Shown here one piece after another: positions 1-8,915 of a stretch of DNA of 64,000 nucleotides. Origin of the DNA: Clostridium mediterraneense (lineage in GTDB: Bacteria > Bacillota > Clostridia > Clostridiales > Clostridiaceae); contig NZ_LT594784.1 of NCBI RefSeq assembly GCF_900091705.1, positions 62,001 to 126,000 on the forward strand. The letters run 5' to 3'. The stretch's first letter is position 1. Each line of letters opens with the position of its first letter. The notes under the pieces were generated by a model. It had not been told where the DNA came from. It saw nothing but the letters and a program-made list of their open reading frames with translations, and searched no databases. The translations under genes were made by a program, and so were the position numbers.

Positions 1-66
1 AAAGCACAACAAGAACAAGAAGAAGATGATTTCTCATTAGATGACTTATCTTTTGACGATTTATAG
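1..66 (+). CDS. C-terminal tail of an unidentified protein (partial)
   Basis: Only the last 21 codons and a TAG stop are inside the window. The tail is very acidic (Gln/Glu-rich, then DDFSLDDLSFDDL). It ends 11 bases before the next gene, so the two are probably cotranscribed. Nothing in the visible part identifies a family. The frame is open and the spacing tight, so I believe it is the end of a real gene, but the function is unknown. Confidence 0.55.
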   Translation, partial: KAQQEQEEDDFSLDDLSFDDL

Positions 67-77
67 GAGATGAATTT

Positions 78-602
78 ATGAAAGTAATTATGATTTATGA
101 TCAAATTCAATCAGGAGCAGGAATTAAAGATGACCATATGATTCCTCTTGGAGCAAAAAAAGAAGCAATTGGACCAGCTATTATGATGGAACCTTATTTA
201 AAAGAAATAGGAGCTAAAGTAATTGCTTGTTTATATTGTGGTGATGGATTTTATAAAGAAAATCCTGATGAAGTAACTCGTAAACTATGTGCTATGGTAG
301 AAAAAATTAAACCAGATGTAGTTATGTGTGGACCAGCTTTTAATTATGAGGGCTTTGGTAATATGGCAGCAAATATTGCTTATGCAATTAATGAAAGAAC
401 TTCTATTCCAGCACTTGCTGCTATGTCTAAAGAAAATGAAAATACTATTAGAGAATTTAAAGATAAAGTTCATATAGTTGAAACACCTAAAAAAGGTGGT
501 ATAGGATTAAATAAGTCTTTAAAAGGAATGTGCCAATTAGCTAAAGCAATGGTTAATAAAGAAGATTTAGATTCTATTACTTCAGAATATTGTTTTAAAT
601 AA
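78..602 (+). CDS. GrdB-like reductase half-protein (glycine/betaine reductase component B family)
   Basis: The 174-aa product resembles the N-terminal half of GrdB-type substrate-binding subunits of glycine/sarcosine/betaine reductases. The GrdB-like signatures are ICGD-like 'CLYCGDGFY' (about residues 51-59), 'KPDVVMCGPAFNYEGFG' (79-95) and a late 'KKGGIGLNKSLKGM' segment. GrdB proteins are usually over 400 aa and carry selenocysteine in their second half; that half is absent here and the frame has no internal UGA, so this is not a selenoprotein. RBS 'aggaga' lies 6 bases before the ATG. It precedes glycosylasparaginase in the same direction, suggesting a role in catabolism of an amide or amino-acid conjugate. 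Family assignment is fairly secure; the substrate is unknown. Confidence 0.6.
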   Translation: MKVIMIYDQIQSGAGIKDDHMIPLGAKKEAIGPAIMMEPYLKEIGAKVIACLYCGDGFYKENPDEVTRKLCAMVEKIKPDVVMCGPAFNYEGFGNMAANIAYAINERTSIPALAAMSKENENTIREFKDKVHIVETPKKGGIGLNKSLKGMCQLAKAMVNKEDLDSITSEYCFK

Positions 603-656
603 AAACTTATATTCTAAAATTTAAAATAAATATAATTAAAATTTATTATAAAAATT

Positions 657-682
657 AAAGGGTTGTTTTTTAACAGCCCTTT
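657..682 (+). terminator. 11-bp hairpin between the GrdB-like gene and glycosylasparaginase
   Basis: AAAGGGTTGTT, loop TTTT, AACAGCCCTTT: an 11-bp stem with one G-T pair. Only a short T tract follows and the next RBS comes within 10 bases. It may be a leaky internal terminator or attenuator, or an mRNA-stabilising hairpin, rather than the end of the operon. Confidence 0.6.
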
Positions 683-706
683 ATGAAAATTAAAGGAGAT
701 TTAAAT

Positions 707-1675
707 ATGTGGGGTATAATTGCAACATGGCGTATGGCTGTAGAAGGAATCACAGTAGCTAGTGAAATGTTAAAAGAAAATAAAGATGCAGGAGATGCTA
801 TTGAAGCTGCTATTAGAGAGGTAGAAGATTTTCCTTATTATAAATCAGTAGGTTATGGTGGACTTCCTAATGAAGAAATGGTAGTTGAACTAGATGCTGC
901 ATATATGGATGGAGATACTTTAGATATAGGAGCTGTTGCTGCTATTAAAGATTATGCAAATCCAGTAAGTATAGCAAGAAGACTTTCAAAAGAAAAAGTA
1001 AATAGTATGTTAGTTGGAGAAGGTGCTGAAAAATTTGCACATAAAGAAGGCTTTGAAAGAAAAAATATGCTAACAGATAGAGCTAAAATTCATTATAAAA
1101 ATAGATTAAGAGAAATAAAGGATTTAGAAATAAAGCCATATTCAGGACATGACACAGTTGGAATGGTATGTCTAGATACTAAAGGAAAAATGACATCTGC
1201 TACATCTACAAGTGGATTATTTATGAAAAAAAGTGGTCGTGTTGGAGATTCTCCGATTTCAGGTTCTGGTTTTTATGTCGATAGTAAAATTGGTGGAGCT
1301 AGTGCTACAGGACTTGGAGAAGATCTTATGAAAGGCTGTGTTTCTTATGAAATAGTACGATTAATGAAAGATGGTATGCATCCACAAGAAGCTTGTGAAA
1401 AAGCAGTTAATATGTTTGATTTAGAATTAAAAGAACGTCGTGGAAAAGCTGGAGATATGTCACTTATAGCAATGAATAATAAAGGAGAATGGGGAGTAGC
1501 TACAAATATTGAAGGATTTTCTTTTGCAGTAGCAACTGAAAATCAAGAACCAATTGTATATTTAACAAAAAATATAGATGGAAAATGTATTCATGAAGTA
1601 GCTAGCAAGGAATGGTTAGAAAATTATATGAAAACTAGAACTGCTCCTCTAGTAGAAAAAACAATATGCACATAG
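707..1675 (+). CDS. glycosylasparaginase, N4-(beta-N-acetylglucosaminyl)-L-asparaginase
   Basis: This N-terminal-nucleophile hydrolase cleaves the GlcNAc-Asn bond or related Asn amides. The autocleavage/nucleophile site is 'GHDTVGM' (Asp149-Thr150 from the start used here); Thr150 would become the N-terminus of the beta subunit. Downstream 'GRVGDSP' and 'GASATGLGED' are the family substrate-binding motifs. I start at ATG 707 because 'aaaggaga' sits 8 bases upstream; an earlier in-frame ATG at 683 has no good RBS. The length of 322 aa fits the family. No signal peptide is visible, so processing is cytoplasmic. The gene overlaps the following M20 peptidase by 10 bases, indicating translational coupling. 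Confidence 0.88.
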   Translation: MWGIIATWRMAVEGITVASEMLKENKDAGDAIEAAIREVEDFPYYKSVGYGGLPNEEMVVELDAAYMDGDTLDIGAVAAIKDYANPVSIARRLSKEKVNSMLVGEGAEKFAHKEGFERKNMLTDRAKIHYKNRLREIKDLEIKPYSGHDTVGMVCLDTKGKMTSATSTSGLFMKKSGRVGDSPISGSGFYVDSKIGGASATGLGEDLMKGCVSYEIVRLMKDGMHPQEACEKAVNMFDLELKERRGKAGDMSLIAMNNKGEWGVATNIEGFSFAVATENQEPIVYLTKNIDGKCIHEVASKEWLENYMKTRTAPLVEKTICT

Positions 1676-2772
1676 AAATTATAAAAGAAGTAGAAAATCT
1701 ATCTAAAGAAATTATAGAAAATATTATTGATATAGTAAAAATTGATAGTGTAAAATCTAATCCTTCTACTGATGCACCTTTTGGTCTTGGTATTAAAGAA
1801 GCATTAGATAAAACATTAAAACTCTCTCAGTCTCTAGGCTTTAAAACAAAAAATATAGATAATTATATCGGATATGCAAGTTATGGAGAAAGTGATGATT
1901 ATATCTGTGCTATTGGTCATTTAGATGTAGTTGAAGTTGGAACTGGTTGGAAACAACCACCCTTTAGTGGATATGTAAAAGATGGTATTATTTATAGTAG
2001 AGGCATTTTAGATAATAAAGGCCCTATACTCTCTTGTTTATTTGCTTTATATGCATTAAAGCGTTTAAATATAAAATTAAACCATGAAGTTAGAATTATC
2101 TTTGGTTGTGATGAAGAAAGTGGCTTTAAAGATTTAAAATATTATCTAGAAAAAGAAAAACCACCTATTATGGGCTTTACCCCTGATTGCAAATATCCTG
2201 TTGTTTATGGAGAACGAGGACGAGCTGTTATTGAAATAACAGCAAAGAAAAATCAAACTGATGAGTTTTTCTCACTTATAAATGAGTATATATTAAATTC
2301 TAAAAATAATGGTGAAAGATTTAATATAGATTTTTCAGATGAAGAGTTTGGAAAATTAGAACTTAGAAATTATAAATTATCTTGTGATGAAAACTTATCT
2401 GTGCAATTTAGTGTAAGTTACCCTGCTAATACTAGCTGTGATGAAATAGTTAGTAAAATAAAAGAATCTATAGGTGATTTTAAAGTAAGCTGTATTAGCA
2501 ATTTTAATCCAGTAAAATTTGATAAGGATTGTTTTTTAGTTGATACTTTAAAAAATACTTATGAAAAAGTTACTGGAAATGATGGAACTCCTGTAACAAC
2601 AACTGGTGGAACTTATGCTAAACTAATGCCAAATATTGTACCTTTTGGACCTTCATTCCCTGGACAAAAAGGAATTGGTCATCAACCAAATGAATGGATG
2701 AGCATAGAGGACATTATTACAAATACAAAAATATATGCACTAAGCTTATATTATTTAGGAAAAGGAAAGTAG
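1666..2772 (+). CDS. M20-family metallopeptidase (PepV/Sapep-like dipeptidase)
   Basis: A 368-aa cytoplasmic zinc peptidase. The metal ligands and catalytic motifs are visible: 'GHLDVV' (His85, Asp87), 'RGILDNKGP' (bridging Asp116), 'CDEESG' (Glu150/151), Asp174 in 'GFTPDCK' and a late 'GHQPNEW' His. The 'VYGERGRAVIEI' stretch opens the lid domain as in PepV-type dipeptidases. It lies in an operon with glycosylasparaginase, which would yield Asp or Asn residues, so it may trim the peptide part of glycosylated Asn dipeptides; that link is inference. A close homologue of carnosinase-type PepD would be the alternative. Confidence 0.85.
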   Translation: MHIEIIKEVENLSKEIIENIIDIVKIDSVKSNPSTDAPFGLGIKEALDKTLKLSQSLGFKTKNIDNYIGYASYGESDDYICAIGHLDVVEVGTGWKQPPFSGYVKDGIIYSRGILDNKGPILSCLFALYALKRLNIKLNHEVRIIFGCDEESGFKDLKYYLEKEKPPIMGFTPDCKYPVVYGERGRAVIEITAKKNQTDEFFSLINEYILNSKNNGERFNIDFSDEEFGKLELRNYKLSCDENLSVQFSVSYPANTSCDEIVSKIKESIGDFKVSCISNFNPVKFDKDCFLVDTLKNTYEKVTGNDGTPVTTTGGTYAKLMPNIVPFGPSFPGQKGIGHQPNEWMSIEDIITNTKIYALSLYYLGKGK

Positions 2773-2780
2773 GAAATTTT

Positions 2781-3515
2781 ATGGTAGAAATATGTTGTGG
2801 TAGTTATGAAGATTCAAGAAATGCATATCTTGGAGGAGCTAAACGTATTGAGTTAAATAGTGCTCTTCATTTAGGTGGATTAACACCAAGTATCGCAAGT
2901 TTAACATTAACTAAAAAAAATACTGATCTAAAAGTTATCTGTATGGTAAGACCTAGAGGAGCAGGTTTTTGCTATAACGATATTGAATTTGAACAAATCA
3001 TGGAAGATGCTAAAGTTTTATTAGAAAATGGTGCTGATGGTCTAGCGTTTGGATTTTTAAATAAAGACTATACTATTGATATTAATAAAACAAAAACAAT
3101 GGTAGAGCTAATTAAAAAATATAATAAAGAAGCTGTTTTCCATAGAGCATTTGATTGTGTTAAAGACCCTATAAAAAGTATTGAAGTTTTAATAGAAGCT
3201 AAAATAGATCGTCTACTTACAAGTGGCTTAAAAACAAAAGCATTTGATGGTAAAGAAATGATTAAAACATTACAAGAGCAATATGGCAAGAAAATTGAGA
3301 TTTTAGCAGGTAGTGGCATAAATTCTTCAAATGCTAAAGAACTAATGGAATATACTAAGATTAATCAAATCCACTCTTCCTGTAAAGATTGGTTTACTGA
3401 TATAACTACTTGTGGAGAAGAAGTTAATTACTCTTATGGTCCTCTAGGACATGAAAATGATTATGACCTTGTATCAGAAAGCTTAGTAAAAGAGCTTATG
3501 AAAATAGAGAAATGA
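2781..3515 (+). CDS. cutC: CutC family protein
   Basis: A 244-aa TIM-barrel protein of the CutC family, historically linked to copper homeostasis although its activity is unproven. Family marks are 'VEICCGSYEDSRNAYLGGAKRIEL' split around residues 2-25, 'GGLTPS', 'MVRPRGAGF', 'GADGLAFGFL' and 'FHRAFD'. The start is ATG 2781, with 'aaaggaaag' upstream; the longer open frame from 2694 overlaps the M20 gene and is not used. The next gene overlaps by ATGA. In Firmicutes CutC is often found beside amino-sugar catabolic genes, which agrees with the glycosylasparaginase context and makes a carbohydrate role more likely here than copper handling. Confidence 0.88.
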   Translation: MVEICCGSYEDSRNAYLGGAKRIELNSALHLGGLTPSIASLTLTKKNTDLKVICMVRPRGAGFCYNDIEFEQIMEDAKVLLENGADGLAFGFLNKDYTIDINKTKTMVELIKKYNKEAVFHRAFDCVKDPIKSIEVLIEAKIDRLLTSGLKTKAFDGKEMIKTLQEQYGKKIEILAGSGINSSNAKELMEYTKINQIHSSCKDWFTDITTCGEEVNYSYGPLGHENDYDLVSESLVKELMKIEK

Positions 3516-4372
3516 AGAAAAAGGTAGCCTTTAATTATTTAATTACTACCCTCGCTGTTATTGCTTCTTCTTTTTTACAAACTTATGCTATTAAAGTTTT
3601 TGTAGAGCCTGCTAATCTTCTATCAAGTGGCTTTACTGGTGTTGCTATTTTGATTGATCGTATTACTTCTTTATTTGGAGGAAACTTTCCAACCTCCTTA
3701 GGATTAATAGTATTAAATGTTCCTGTGGCTATATTATGCTATAAAAATATTGGTAAGAAATTTGTTATTTCATCACTTTGTCAGGTCTTTCTTACTAGTT
3801 TACTTTTAAACATATGTACCTTCCCAATATTATTTGATGATATTGTCTTAAATGTCTGTTTTGGTGGATTTATTTATGGTATATCTACTGTTATAGCCTT
3901 AAAAGGTAATTCATCTACAGCAGGGACAGACTTTATAGCTTTATATATATCTAATCAAAAAGGAAAATCTATTTGGGAATATGTATTTTTATTTAATGCT
4001 ATTATCCTATGTATATTTGGTGCCATGTTTGGATGGATTTATGCTGGATATTCTATAGTATTCCAATTTATATCCACAAAAACTATATCTTCTTTCTATC
4101 AAAGATATAAACGTGTAACACTGCAAGTTACAACTAAACAAGCAAAAGAAGTTGTTGATGGCTATATTAAAGAATATCGCCATGGTGTTTCTGTAATTAA
4201 TGGTTATGGAGGCTACAGCAAGGAGGAAATAAGTCTTTTGCATACTGTAATATCAGCTTATGAAGTTCAAAATGTCACACAGCTAATTAAAGAAATTGAT
4301 CAAAAAGCAATTATTAATGTATTAACCACAGAAAATTTCTTTGGTGGTTTCTATCAACAACCTATAGAATAA
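3512..4372 (+). CDS. YitT family membrane protein (DUF161/DUF2179)
   Basis: A 286-aa protein with about five hydrophobic membrane segments in the first 190 residues, followed by a soluble DUF2179 domain (about 205-275, 'RHGVSVINGYGGYSKEEISLLHTVIS' region). This is the standard YitT arrangement; function is unknown, and some members influence amino acid export. The ATG overlaps the cutC stop codon (ATGA), so it is the last gene of the operon and could export or import a product of the pathway. A strong bidirectional terminator follows immediately. Confidence 0.85.
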   Translation: MKKKVAFNYLITTLAVIASSFLQTYAIKVFVEPANLLSSGFTGVAILIDRITSLFGGNFPTSLGLIVLNVPVAILCYKNIGKKFVISSLCQVFLTSLLLNICTFPILFDDIVLNVCFGGFIYGISTVIALKGNSSTAGTDFIALYISNQKGKSIWEYVFLFNAIILCIFGAMFGWIYAGYSIVFQFISTKTISSFYQRYKRVTLQVTTKQAKEVVDGYIKEYRHGVSVINGYGGYSKEEISLLHTVISAYEVQNVTQLIKEIDQKAIINVLTTENFFGGFYQQPIE

Positions 4373-4375
4373 ATA

Positions 4376-4406
4376 AAAAGACTCTGCCTTATAGACAGAG
4401 TCTTTT
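4376..4406. terminator. bidirectional intrinsic terminator
   Basis: AAAAGACTCTG, 9-base loop, CAGAGTCTTTT with T runs on both strands. It separates the converging YitT and YdcF-like genes and can serve both. Confidence 0.9.
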
Positions 4407-4416
4407 TTATTTTAAA

Positions 4417-5181
4417 TTATATTCTTTCTCTTATGATTCTTAAAATATCAATTCCAGTAGCTCCAAACTCTCTTATTGAATAATTTACATCCATTCTAAA
4501 TGGACTCTTTGAGCCTAAGCCTATTTCTTTAATTCCTAACATTTTTGATACTATCTCAACTCTATAAAGATTAAAAGCACTAGTTATTATAACTACATTT
4601 TGATTTTCTGCTCCCTCTTTTTCTAAAATCTCTTTACTAAATTCAAGATTTTCAAGAGTAGTTGTTGACCTATTATCTTCTAAAATTCTATCTGCACTTA
4701 TTCCGTGCTTTATAAAATAATTTTTCATAGCTACAGATTCAGGTACTATCTCTCCAGCACCTTGTCCACCAGAAACAATTACCTTTGTATCTTTATGAAG
4801 ATTTAAATAATCAATAGCAGTATTAAGTCTTGTTATTAAAATATTTCCTGGATTTTCACCATCAAGTCCTGCTCCAAGTACAATAGCATAATTTTCTTGC
4901 TTAATCTCATTTGGAGATTTATGATCTATAATTTGATACCAAACAATACACTCAAAAATTATAAATACAGCAAGGAATATTCCAAGCCCTATCTGATATA
5001 GTGCTGATATAACTTTAAGCAATTTACTTCTACTACTCTTTACAAATTTTCTAAGTATAAATGCAAAGTATATAAGTATCACAAGCCCTAAAGTAAATAC
5101 TTCAGTAAAATCTCCCCCAATAAATCTAAGTCCAATACAACATAGTATTAAAAATATTAATATGTAGATATGTTTCTTCAT
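4417..5181 (-). CDS. YdcF/SanA-like DUF218 membrane protein
   Basis: A 254-aa protein with three N-terminal hydrophobic segments (roughly 5-25, 28-48 and 62-88) followed by an extracytoplasmic DUF218 domain. Typical motifs are 'AIVLGAGLDG' (about 101-110), 'VIVSGGQGAGE' (139-149), 'ADRILEDNRSTTT' and 'NVVIITSAFN'. YdcF/SanA proteins are linked to envelope integrity and lipid-carrier metabolism, but the reaction is not established. It is a single gene with its own terminator; RBS 'aggaga' lies upstream of the ATG. Confidence 0.82.
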   Translation of the reverse strand: MKKHIYILIFLILCCIGLRFIGGDFTEVFTLGLVILIYFAFILRKFVKSSRSKLLKVISALYQIGLGIFLAVFIIFECIVWYQIIDHKSPNEIKQENYAIVLGAGLDGENPGNILITRLNTAIDYLNLHKDTKVIVSGGQGAGEIVPESVAMKNYFIKHGISADRILEDNRSTTTLENLEFSKEILEKEGAENQNVVIITSAFNLYRVEIVSKMLGIKEIGLGSKSPFRMDVNYSIREFGATGIDILRIIRERI

Positions 5182-5580
5182 TAGTTTTTCTCCTATGTAA
5201 ATTTATAGAATATATAATAACATATCTGTTATAAAAAATCCAAATAGTGTATTAAAGGAATTTATAGGACTTATCTAATCTTATTAAAATATAATTATAA
5301 AACATATTATTATTCAAATATAATTGCATTATATTATAATTCAATATTATTAAATTATAATAAATTTAGATTGTTATTAAATACAGTATAGTTTATATCT
5401 GATTATATATAGAAATAGTATTTAATTTCTACTAATAAACTCTATTATAAATCTAAAAAAATTTAAAAACTAGAAATATAAATTAAAATTAATTTCATAG
5501 ATATTCTAAGATAATCATAGTATTATGGGAATTACGTATTATTGAACTTATAATAAATTAGAGTTTTAGGGGGAGCAGAT
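5182..5580. other. intergenic region without recognised gene
   Basis: About 400 bases of almost pure A/T between divergent genes. It must hold the promoters of the YdcF-like gene and of the gene at 5581, but no clear hexamer pair, repeat or structured RNA stands out. Confidence 0.5.
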
Positions 5581-6057
5581 TTGAAAGGGATAATACTAAA
5601 AGAAGGACAAGAATTTTATACTGATATGAAAATGGTATTTGATTCAATTAAAAATCAGCAGCTTAAATATAATTGGTTAATTACAGATTTAGAATTAAAT
5701 GAAGATATTCCTATATTAACAGATAAAAATCCCTGCTTTATTTCAGGAGAAGAACTCACAAAGATAGTAAATAAAACAGAAGATATACAGTGGATTTGGG
5801 GAGTATTATCTGGATTCCCAAAAGATATGCCTATAGAGGAAATTTTAAAATATCCACTACCATATGCAGATGAATATAAAGGCTTTTGGCAAAATCCAAT
5901 TTCATTACAACATCCTTTAGCTGTAATAGAAATAGTTTCTTTTGACTCATCACTTCTATTATTAATAAGTAAAGAAGATAAAATAATTGATGATTTTAAA
6001 AATAGTTGTCCATTAAGTGAAGATTTAGAGGAATATAATAAGCAATTTATTAATTAA
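5581..6057 (+). CDS. DUF2691-like small protein
   Basis: A 158-aa soluble acidic protein, starting at TTG 5581, chosen because 'agggggag' lies 8 bases upstream and no ATG fits. The pattern of a short beta-rich start ('LKYNWLITDLE'), a central 'GEELTKIVN' and a C-terminal 'HPLAVIEIVSFDSSLLLLIS' followed by an acidic helix resembles the Bacillus/Clostridium DUF2691 family of unknown function; some such small families act as immunity or SMI1-like proteins. No partner toxin is visible. The next gene is 85 bases downstream in the same direction. Confidence 0.45.
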   Translation: MKGIILKEGQEFYTDMKMVFDSIKNQQLKYNWLITDLELNEDIPILTDKNPCFISGEELTKIVNKTEDIQWIWGVLSGFPKDMPIEEILKYPLPYADEYKGFWQNPISLQHPLAVIEIVSFDSSLLLLISKEDKIIDDFKNSCPLSEDLEEYNKQFIN

Positions 6058-6142
6058 ATTTATCTTAAATAAAATAGAAAATAGTAATTTATAAATTGTA
6101 TTTAATTAAATAATAAGAAATTATAATTAAGGGGTTGATAAA

Positions 6143-6664
6143 ATGAACTTTACTAGGCTAGTATCAACTGAAGATAAAATATTTAATAAAGCTATAAAGT
6201 TATATAAAGAGAGCTTTCCAAAGCATGAACAAAGAGAAGATATATCTCAAAAAGAAATCTTAAAATATAAAGAATATCATTTTGATTTAATTTATAATAA
6301 AAGTTTATTTATAGGTATAATCTTATATTGGGAAACACAAGATTTTTTATATATTGAGCATTTTTGCATAGATTCTAAAATGCGTAATCAAAGATATGGA
6401 CAAAGAGCACTTGAATTATTAAAAGAAAAAGAAAAAACTATGATCTTAGAAATAGATCCACCAATAGATGAAATATCTATAAGAAGAAAATCTTTTTATG
6501 AAAGAGTTGGATATAAAGAAAATCCTTTTAAACATATACATCCACCATATCATAAGGAGAATAAAGGTCATTCATTAATTATTATGTCATACCCTAATTT
6601 ATTAACCCAAATAGCTTATAATAAATTTGATTTATATTTAAAAAATAAAGTTATGGGAGAATAG
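6143..6664 (+). CDS. GNAT-family N-acetyltransferase
   Basis: A 173-aa GNAT fold protein. Motif A is visible as 'IEHFCIDSKMRNQRYGQRALELL' around residues 73-95, with the acetyl-CoA pyrophosphate loop RNQRYG. 'RRKSFYERVGYKE' is motif B. RBS 'aagggg' precedes the ATG. The substrate cannot be told. A terminator follows about 70 bases later. Confidence 0.8.
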   Translation: MNFTRLVSTEDKIFNKAIKLYKESFPKHEQREDISQKEILKYKEYHFDLIYNKSLFIGIILYWETQDFLYIEHFCIDSKMRNQRYGQRALELLKEKEKTMILEIDPPIDEISIRRKSFYERVGYKENPFKHIHPPYHKENKGHSLIIMSYPNLLTQIAYNKFDLYLKNKVMGE

Positions 6665-6730
6665 TACATCTAAATCCTGATTTATACAACAAATTTAGTT
6701 AATTTAAAATTAGAAATTTAAACTATAAAT

Positions 6731-6760
6731 AAAGTCCAGCAAAATTATTGCTGGACTTTT
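6731..6760 (+). terminator. intrinsic terminator after the GNAT gene
   Basis: AAAGTCCAGCAA, short loop, TTGCTGGACTTT followed by T residues; stem of about 12 bp. Confidence 0.88.
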
Positions 6761-6820
6761 AATCTTATATACTATATCTCGCTAAAAATATTAATTTCAA
6801 ATATTTTATAAACTTAACTA

Positions 6821-7063
6821 CTATACTTCTTTAAATATAAGTGACCATCCACCTCGTCCTATATGCTTTAGTTCACATTTATAAGTAATATCATCAATAT
6901 TAATTACTGCAGGCTTGTTCTTTTCAATAAACTTAAATTTAAGCTTTTCTTTAACACAATACTTCTCTATTTCATCTATAAAAGCTTCAGTTCCTATTGG
7001 TCTTTCATCTAATTGAAGATCAAATCCTTTTTTCATGAGTTTATTAAATAATCCTTCACTCAT
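6821..7063 (-). CDS. DUF4318-like small protein
   Basis: An 80-aa soluble protein with the pattern FDLQLDERP - EAFIDEIEKYC - LKFKFIEKNKPAVINID, which resembles the DUF4318 family of small clostridial proteins of unknown function. RBS 'aagggg' precedes the ATG. It lies about 85 bases beyond the end of the secreted gene at 7148 on the same strand and could be read through from it. No catalytic residues are recognisable. Confidence 0.5.
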   Translation of the reverse strand: MSEGLFNKLMKKGFDLQLDERPIGTEAFIDEIEKYCVKEKLKFKFIEKNKPAVINIDDITYKCELKHIGRGGWSLIFKEV

Positions 7064-7147
7064 AGAAATACCCCTTTTATATTTAGTTCTTATATTTATA
7101 ATAGCTAATTAAGAAATTATTTTCTTCTAAATCTTATTAATTATTAT

Positions 7148-7963
7148 CTAATTATTTATAGGTGTATAGTAATCTATTAATTCTTGATTAATTACATATA
7201 CTATTTGTCCATTATACTCTATTTTAGCCCATTTTCCTTCTATTTTAATTAGCTCAACTGTTACAACACCAGTTAGATCAAACTCTGGAGTTGTAGTATC
7301 TTTTGATTGATAGCATTCTATACTTTTTCCTGCTGGAATAGTTAAAGAGTATGGACAGCTCATTTCTGTTTTTGTAGAAGTATTAGAACTCTCATTTAAA
7401 GGAACACATATTACTTTAGTTAATAACTGAACTTTAGGCCATTTAGTCCACCCTTCTGGAAATTTATTTGTTTCTACTCCTGGTGATATTTCAATATTGG
7501 GAAGTAATTGACCATTTAAGTAAGTTTCAATCTTACTTGCTTTATATCCAGCTGGAGGAGTTATAGCTAAATCTAAAGGATTAGATTTAGAATTTACAGC
7601 ATTCATAAATTGTTGATAACTATGCCCAGAAAAAATTGCTTCTTCATTAAGTACTTTTCCAGAAGGAGTAACATATACTTGTGAAGTTTCAAATATATGT
7701 GATTCATTAGAATTATTTTCATTACTAGAATCATTACCAGTATTAGTTTTAGAAGAACTATTAGTAGTACTAGAATTATTGCCACTAGTTGAATTACTAC
7801 TATTATTAGATGTATTACTATTTTCATTTATATTTTGTGTATTATTACTTGTTTGATTTATAATATTATTACTACTATTTGTATTATCTGATTCAGCAGC
7901 ATAGGCACAGGCTCCTGCTCCAAGTGCAATTAATACTATTGCTATTATTAATATCTTTTTCAT
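7148..7963 (-). CDS. secreted Asn/Ser-rich spacer protein with C-terminal SH3-like domain
   Basis: The 271-aa product has a signal peptide (MKKILIIAIVLIALGAGAC, cleavage near AYA-A, residue 22), an Asn/Ser/Thr spacer (about 24-88) and a folded C-terminal part. The last 45 residues (VVTVELIKIEGKWAKIEY) look like a bacterial SH3 repeat. It belongs to a family of five in this window that share leader and spacer but differ in the C-terminal domain. No LPXTG anchor or membrane tail is present, so it is probably released or wall-bound. It lies 51 bases after the gene at 8015 and is its operon partner; RBS is aaaggagaaaa. Confidence 0.75.
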   Translation of the reverse strand: MKKILIIAIVLIALGAGACAYAAESDNTNSSNNIINQTSNNTQNINENSNTSNNSSNSTSGNNSSTTNSSSKTNTGNDSSNENNSNESHIFETSQVYVTPSGKVLNEEAIFSGHSYQQFMNAVNSKSNPLDLAITPPAGYKASKIETYLNGQLLPNIEISPGVETNKFPEGWTKWPKVQLLTKVICVPLNESSNTSTKTEMSCPYSLTIPAGKSIECYQSKDTTTPEFDLTGVVTVELIKIEGKWAKIEYNGQIVYVINQELIDYYTPINN

Positions 7964-8014
7964 TTATTTTCTCCTTTGTAAAATGGTATTAAATTATTAT
8001 AATACTCCTCTATA

Positions 8015-8686
8015 TTATCTACCACCAGGACTAGCACCTGTATTAATTCCAGTCTTCATATTAACATCTGGACATGTATTCTTATTTCCTACATCACTTA
8101 AGTTATTAAAAAAATCATTACTTTCTACATATCCAGTTGCTGTTCCATGTAATGATATTCTGTAGTTAATCATATACCAAGTTTCTATAACTCCATTATG
8201 TTCAATTAAATATTTATATCCGATATATATTGGTGCATTAGGGCCAGCAATAAAATCATATGTTGCCTTAGGTCCTAGTGGAATAGGCCTTGGTAAAAGT
8301 GATCCATATAAACGTATAGAATCACCATTGTAGTTAGCAAATTTATTAATATAAACTTTTTCTTTTACTATATATTGACCATTAGTATTATCCTCTGAAG
8401 TATTACTACTACTATTATTTTGAGCTTCTGAATTACCAGTATTACTATTAGAGCTTATATTATTATTTATCTTAGAATTACTATCATTTGTATTGCTATT
8501 ATCAACACTAGAAGATTCACTTTGAGTACTATTATTTTGTGTATTTGAATTATTAGTACTTCCTGTATTGTTGCTTATTTGATTTATCACATTATTACTA
8601 TTTGAATTATCTATTTCATCAGCATAAGCATAAACTCCAGCTCCAGCTGCAATTAATAATAAAACTATTATTAATATCCTTTTCAT
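8015..8686 (-). CDS. secreted Asn/Ser-rich spacer protein, single C-terminal domain
   Basis: A 223-aa relative of the neighbouring secreted proteins: signal peptide MKRILIIVLLLIAAGAGVYA, Asn/Ser/Thr spacer to about residue 103, then a domain beginning YIVKEKVYINKFANYNGDS that closely matches the first C-terminal domain of the 9919-10824 protein (YVVKEKVAINKFATYDGK). Both end this unit with D-N-MKTG or D-N-LKTG. The second domain of that paralogue is missing here, so this is a shorter version ending in TGASPGGR. The promoter has an extended -10, TATGGTATAAT, as part of a leader region conserved in the family. Confidence 0.72.
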   Translation of the reverse strand: MKRILIIVLLLIAAGAGVYAYADEIDNSNSNNVINQISNNTGSTNNSNTQNNSTQSESSSVDNSNTNDSNSKINNNISSNSNTGNSEAQNNSSSNTSEDNTNGQYIVKEKVYINKFANYNGDSIRLYGSLLPRPIPLGPKATYDFIAGPNAPIYIGYKYLIEHNGVIETWYMINYRISLHGTATGYVESNDFFNNLSDVGNKNTCPDVNMKTGINTGASPGGR

Positions 8687-8843
8687 TTCTTCTCCCTTAT
8701 AACTATAATTTCTATGTAAAATTATAGTTTCTATATACTGTTTATATATTAGTATCTTTTCAATTTATTTTCTATTTTGTAAAACAACCACTGAATTATA
8801 CCATAATATTCTAATAATAAAATTAAAATTTATTAAAAGAAAA

Positions 8844-8878
8844 AAGACAATATATAGTATCAGACTATATATTATCTT
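8844..8878 (-). terminator. intrinsic terminator after the 8916 gene
   Basis: Read on the minus strand: AAGATAATATATAGT, 5-base loop, ACTATATATTGTCTT followed by a T run; 15-bp stem with one wobble pair. Confidence 0.82.
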
Positions 8879-8915
8879 CTTTATTTTAGTGAAATTCTTA
8901 TATTATAATAAATCT

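Noticed and set aside
78..602. Selenoprotein status of the GrdB-like gene
   Set aside because: No in-frame UGA and the Sec-containing half of GrdB is absent.
7983..8165. Plus-strand frame inside the secreted-protein cluster
   Set aside because: Antisense to the end of the 8015 gene; no RBS.
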